In this document: positions 60,139-64,000 of the stretch, in pieces
Position numbering within the stretch: the stretch's first letter is position 1
Layout: every line of letters begins with the position of its first letter
Program-made: the position numbers and the translations under genes
Origin: Gavia stellata
Lineage: Eukaryota; Chordata; Aves; Gaviiformes; Gaviidae
Direction: 5' to 3'
NCBI RefSeq assembly: GCF_030936135.1
Contig: NC_082595.1
Location: 10,268,430-10,332,429 of the forward strand
Length of the DNA: 64,000 nucleotides
The notes under the pieces: model-generated
Told to the model about the DNA's origin: nothing
Database searches by the model: none
Seen by the model: the letters and a program-made list of their open reading frames with translations, nothing else

Positions 60139-60899
60139 ATGAGCTCCAGATGGGAGCTGATGAAGCACAGAGACCCAGAGAGGCTGCAGATGGCTGCAGC
60201 CATGGAGGAGATGGCTCTCGAGGAGCAGAGGGAGGCTCAGGCAAGGCAGAACAAGCAAAAGGAGGCTGAGAAAGTCTGCAAGTTCGCTGGAGCAGAGCCA
60301 GGGGAAAGCTCAAAAATCATTCAGGCCTGCATCTTAGGACTAAGGGGACTGTGCAGGTGGTGGCAGCCATGGGTGAGCAGTCCAGGGGCACGCTGCATGT
60401 CACAGTCTGGAGCATTGAGATTGCACAGCAGAAAGTCGTCATCAAGGATGCTGACACACAAGCTGGCAGCCATGTAAGTCCCAGAACCTTGTTCACTGTT
60501 GGAACAGGCAACCGTGGTGAGGCTGCCGCAGCCTCACTCAGTGCTGCTGCACTGCTCAGACCAGCCAGGAACCCTCAGACCACGCTTTCCTAAGCCCACC
60601 CACTTCTTAGCCACCCTGAAAGTGTGAAGACCAGAGTGATGCTACATGCTTTGAAGTTCAAAGCCTTCTGCATCCACAATGACAGAGCATGCTCTGTGCC
60701 AGAGGGAAGAACTCTCACTGGCCGGGCAGGTAAGGGGCACGGCAAGACTGGACACCACAGCCCTGTCTGTAGCAGCGCTTTGCAGCACCCAAACGCCTTC
60801 CAATTTGGAAGAAAAAAAAAAATCTTACCAGCTCCTCCTTGATCCTCAGGCTGAAGAGGGACAAGTTGAACTCCCAGAGGTCAGCCAGCGTATCCAAGG
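60139..60899. other. Unidentified coding-like patch
   Basis: Short segments here look more like protein than the surroundings, but I cannot name them. On +, 60139-60336 reads MSSRWELMKHRDPERL and then a Glu/Gln/Ala-rich helix-like stretch. On +, 60357-60473 (39 codons, after a CAG and before GTAAGT) reads VVAAMGEQSRGTLHVTVW and onwards. On +, a segment ends at 60729 before GTAAGG. On -, 60899-60829 reads LDTLADLWEFNLSLFSLRIK and EEL before GTAAGA. The frames do not join without stops and the strands disagree. It could be part of an unknown gene, a decayed gene or old retroelement, or chance. Confidence 0.25.
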
Positions 60900-61097
60900 C
60901 TAGCTGTGGGCTGGACAGGCAGGGCAGAAGTTAGCTGAGGTCCTGAAGCTAAGGCAACTTCGAAACAACAGCCTAAGGGGATAAAAGCAGAGTCCCCAAG
61001 TCCCTACAGCTAAAGGAAAGCCTTAATTACACTCTTCCTAGCTACAAATTAGAGTAAAAATAGAAGAATGCTGCCTTTGTTACCATGAAAAATTAAC

Positions 61098-61196
61098 AGA
61101 AACTTAATGCCTTTATATTATAAATCAGTTAGAAACTGAATGCCTTTATATTATAAATTAGTTAGAAACTGAATGCCTTTGAACTATATATTAATT
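61098..61196 (+). repeat. 33-bp tandem repeat, 3 copies
   Basis: Units start at 61098, 61131 and 61164 with AGAAACTGAATGCCTTT (TTAATG in the first copy). Copies 1 and 2 differ by two bases; copy 3 diverges in its second half. It lies within the LTR-like segment, as expected for U3 enhancer-type repeats. Confidence 0.92.
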
Positions 61197-61323
61197 TGCT
61201 GTCTTAAAACAATGACTGGGGATAAATACTGATTTGCAGATTTAGGAGCCCATAAAAAAGCAATTAAGGTTGTCAAACAAATGAAAAACTAGGGTAAAGG
61301 TAATTCCGGCAGGGGCACATCAC

Positions 61324-61353
61324 GACCACCGGCTCAAAGACCACCGGCTCAAA
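61324..61353 (+). repeat. 15-bp tandem duplication
   Basis: Two perfect copies of GACCACCGGCTCAAA within the LTR-like segment. Confidence 0.95.
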
Positions 61354-61619
61354 AAAATTAGGAAATGAAATTGTAAAAATACCTATTAGGCATGCATGAC
61401 TGTTTACATACTAGATAGGAAAATGTAAACTGATCGTTGAGAGCAAGAGTGAATATGCATAAGTACTGTGTATAAATAACTGTTAACTTGTGCCAAGGGT
61501 GTGCTGGTTTGGACCAGGCACCCGTATCTGCGCATTTACATAATAAAGGAAAATACCTTGACTCTGTGTGTAAATTGGGCGATGCACACCGGGTAAAGAA
61601 CCCAAGTTTTGGGACAACA

Positions 61620-63150
61620 CCTTGGTTTAGCCCAAGCCCTCCACAGTATTAGTCATGAACAGACATTCAAGATGAGTTAGAGCAGGGTGGGATATGCAGC
61701 ATGTCCCCCTGCATCCCCCCCAGCATCCAATGGCTTTCACCTCGTGGGACCACCTACTTTTGATATCGTAACTCTCAGCAGAGCTGCCTTGTTCCTGGCT
61801 CTTGTTCTTGGCACTGTTCGCAGGTCTTCCTCCACCCTACCAGTGCTGCCCTTCCCCTTGTCCCCAGGCTGCTGCCTGGCCCCTGCTCCAGAGTCCCAGA
61901 CCCTTTTGATTTTGAAATCCAGTCCCTTTACATGGAGGTACCTTTCTAAAGGTAGCTCTGAGTAACACCTTGAACATACGGTCTTGTTCCTAGTGCAGAG
62001 CTTGTTGCTACCACAGCTGCTTTCTGGGTCAAAGGAACTAATTTGATCATAAAATCATGTAAGAGGGTTTTAACCTTCATTATTTCCAACTGCAGACTAA
62101 TTTAAATGCAGTATTCAAAAGGCCCTGCAGCGCAATTACACAACTAACTGCGGGAAGATTAATGGCCTTTAATTGTGCCATAGCAGCAAGGTGATACAGC
62201 ATCCGCACTTTTTTCCAAGATTTCTTCTCCAGAAGTGTCACCTCCACCCCTCCCTGGAGTCCCACTAGCCCCTTCCCCAGCAAGCATCTTCTTGTGCATG
62301 GCAACAAATTCAGCCCTGCTGCATAGAAACCCCTCACTGCCCTGTGATATTCCATACGCACAGAGGCAGTTTATTTATTTGGGCTTATTTGGGAAAATAC
62401 TTCCTCTATTACCCATTGTTTGCAAGCAGCCCTTCTTGCTGGCTTGGTGCAGGCGGGAGCTAGGACTGAGCAGAAGAAGTCTTCCCCGGTCCATGGCTCC
62501 AGCCCAACCTGGGCTCAGAGCAGGAACCTGCTGGCTTTGCTGATGAATGGACCACTGGTGTAATGAGTGCCTGTGAGGTCTCATGCAGTCTTTCGTTCCA
62601 TCAGATAAGTGCAAATCAGTGGCAGCATGATAGATCTGGACCTGTGCTGTTACCCAGGTCAGCAAAAGCGGATGCTAAGTGCTCCACACTCGCTGAAGGT
62701 CCTTGTACCAGCACTGAGCGTATGAGAGGCAAGTTGGTTACTGGTGGAGCAGGAAACACATCCAGTACCTCCGGCTGGCAGCAGTCAGTGCAAAAGCCTG
62801 AAGCCTGGGTACCTTACAAGTACCCCCAGCTTGGGTGCTCTCTACTGCTAAAGTCGGGCCAAGTGATCTTCATGGCCTTCTCTGAATTTAGGAATCACTG
62901 TATGTCCAGAAAAGCAGCAGCAGTTTGAAACGGTTAACCCTACAAAGGTGCTTCAGCTTTGCAGAAGGGAAGGAGGAAAACACAGGTGGAAAAGTTTACC
63001 TGCCATAAGTGAATTGCATTATTGCTATGCAAACATTAGCCCATTTCCTGAAAAGAGGACAGTGACCTCATTCGATCCTTGAAAAAGAAGATGAAACTTC
63101 TTTGTTTGGGGCTATTCTGGAATTCGATTGGGTTAGTAATGAAATGCAAG
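61620..63150. other. Intergenic DNA, nothing recognised
   Basis: No conserved coding sequence, RNA gene or repeat family recognised. The open frames at 62235-62543 and 62563-62928 are not protein-like. Confidence 0.55.
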
Positions 63151-63158
63151 GTTAAACT

Positions 63159-63399
63159 GTGATAAGGATGTAACCATGGTAATATGGTAATGGCTGTTAA
63201 TGCAAGTTTGCAGGAGTGATTTGCGTGTAACCACTAAGAATGGTAACTTTATGTATTAATCAGGGTTATCCTTGGTAAAATAAATATGTAAAGTAGACAT
63301 ACACACACAAAAAAAGAAAGATATAAAAGGAATGCTTTAGGGTGTGCTTCTTTGGAGCTTTCCCCAAGGTAGCCCTTTCTGGAAACTCAACACTATTTA
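63159..63399 (+). mobile_element. Weak LTR-like segment
   Basis: Begins TGTGATAAGG, has a TATAAAAGG box at about 63322, then a CTTTGGAGCTTTCCCC region, and ends CTCAACA. This is the outline of a short avian LTR with TG...CA ends, but no AATAAA signal follows the TATA box and no target-site duplication was found. Confidence 0.25.
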
Positions 63400-64000
63400 T
63401 TTTGCAATGGTCTAGCAGGAAAAGCAGCCATCAGCTGCTCTGGCTTTAGCAATGAAGAACATCAGCAATATCTTTTGATTTCTCCCTGAGCAAGGAAGAG
63501 GACCTCCTGCAGTAATTCTACTGCAGCAAATCATTACAGTGTTTATTTTAGATGGGTTTGTTTAACTGGGCTTCAGTTGATCTCAGCCTGACCCAACAGG
63601 CAAGATTTCCAGCATTAAAAAAATCTAAGTTGCAGGAAAAGCCTATAAATCAGGCCTCCCCAAAACCGTTTTGCACGTTTTCTCTTTCCACCCCTCATTG
63701 CAGGTCTTACTTGACCTGAGCCTTTGCTGACTGAAACAGCCCTTCCTCTTCTGTACTTACTATAGTCACCTCACTCTGATCTACAAGTGATTGCGTTAGA
63801 CACAGATGAGATTATTGCTTCTCCCTGGTGCAGCATCAGCATCCCTATTAGCCTGCCTTACTCCTTCTGTCTTGTTCCAAGGTTTCAGTCCCAAATATTG
63901 CTGTAACCTGGGGAAATATTTACGTCAATACAGTTTGCTGTGAAGGTCTTACTTGCCAGCGTATCACATGATTTGGTCTCTGCAGCAAGCTCTGCTAATA
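63400..64000. other. Right end of window, nothing recognised
   Basis: Non-coding in appearance, with no repeats or motifs of note. Confidence 0.5.

Larger units (their letters stand above)
60950..61619 (+). mobile_element. LTR-like segment (probable old endogenous retroviral solo LTR)
   Basis: AT-rich sequence with an LTR-like order: TATAAATA at 61471-61478, AATAAA at 61542-61547 followed by AAATACCTTGACTC, and an end near GGGACAACA. No matching second LTR or viral coding sequence was seen, so a solo LTR is the likeliest reading. The left limit and target-site duplication could not be found. It contains a 33-bp triplicate and a 15-bp duplicate. Confidence 0.45.

Noticed and set aside
58700-64000. 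3' exons of FLVCR1 on the - strand
   Set aside because: Expected from human gene order, but no hydrophobic transporter sequence or matching exon was found.
1-64000. tRNA, rRNA, snoRNA or microRNA genes
   Set aside because: I saw no convincing cloverleaf, box C/D pair or long imperfect hairpin by eye; a covariance-model search would be needed to exclude them.

Overview
The window is vertebrate nuclear DNA, most likely from a bird. It has split genes with GT-AG introns, two CR1 LINE 3' ends, CpG-island promoters and compact introns. Almost all supportable coding sequence belongs to two convergent (tail-to-tail) genes that I could rebuild exon by exon with consistent reading phase: ANGEL2 on the + strand (about 2.7-21 kb) and VASH2 on the - strand (about 58.6-21.5 kb).

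Layout. 1-2600: AT-rich intergenic DNA with no recognisable gene. 2640-3260: CpG island holding the ANGEL2 promoter and a probable first exon, with YY1 and ZNF143-type motifs. 4450-18965: eight coding exons of ANGEL2, a predicted 558-residue EEP-fold (exonuclease-endonuclease-phosphatase) enzyme with all catalytic motifs present. 18966-about 21480: ANGEL2 3'UTR and intergenic space. About 21490-23919: probable VASH2 3'UTR. 23920-58034: seven coding exons of VASH2, a predicted 362-residue tubulin carboxypeptidase with the Cys-His-Ser triad. 57470-58660: VASH2 CpG island, rich in short tandem repeats. 58.7-64 kb: no confirmed gene, an unidentified coding-like patch at 60.1-60.9 kb, one LTR-like segment with its own tandem repeats and a weaker LTR-like segment.

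Repeats. The VASH2 introns carry two closely similar CR1 fragments in opposite orientation (32.4-32.9 kb and 54.5-55.0 kb), an eight-copy 16-bp minisatellite, a (CA)n and a 20-base C run. The inverted CR1 pair flanks VASH2 coding exons 2-4.

Functional picture. ANGEL2 acts on RNA (2',3'-cyclic phosphatase, CCR4/nocturnin-related fold). VASH2, with its partner SVBP, removes the C-terminal tyrosine of alpha-tubulin. Nothing suggests the two act in one pathway. Their adjacency is an old vertebrate arrangement that mirrors ANGEL1-VASH1. I found no convincing new biological system; the best leads are the inverted CR1 pair, the ANGEL2 start-codon arrangement, the repeat-laden VASH2 5' leader and the unidentified 60-kb patch.
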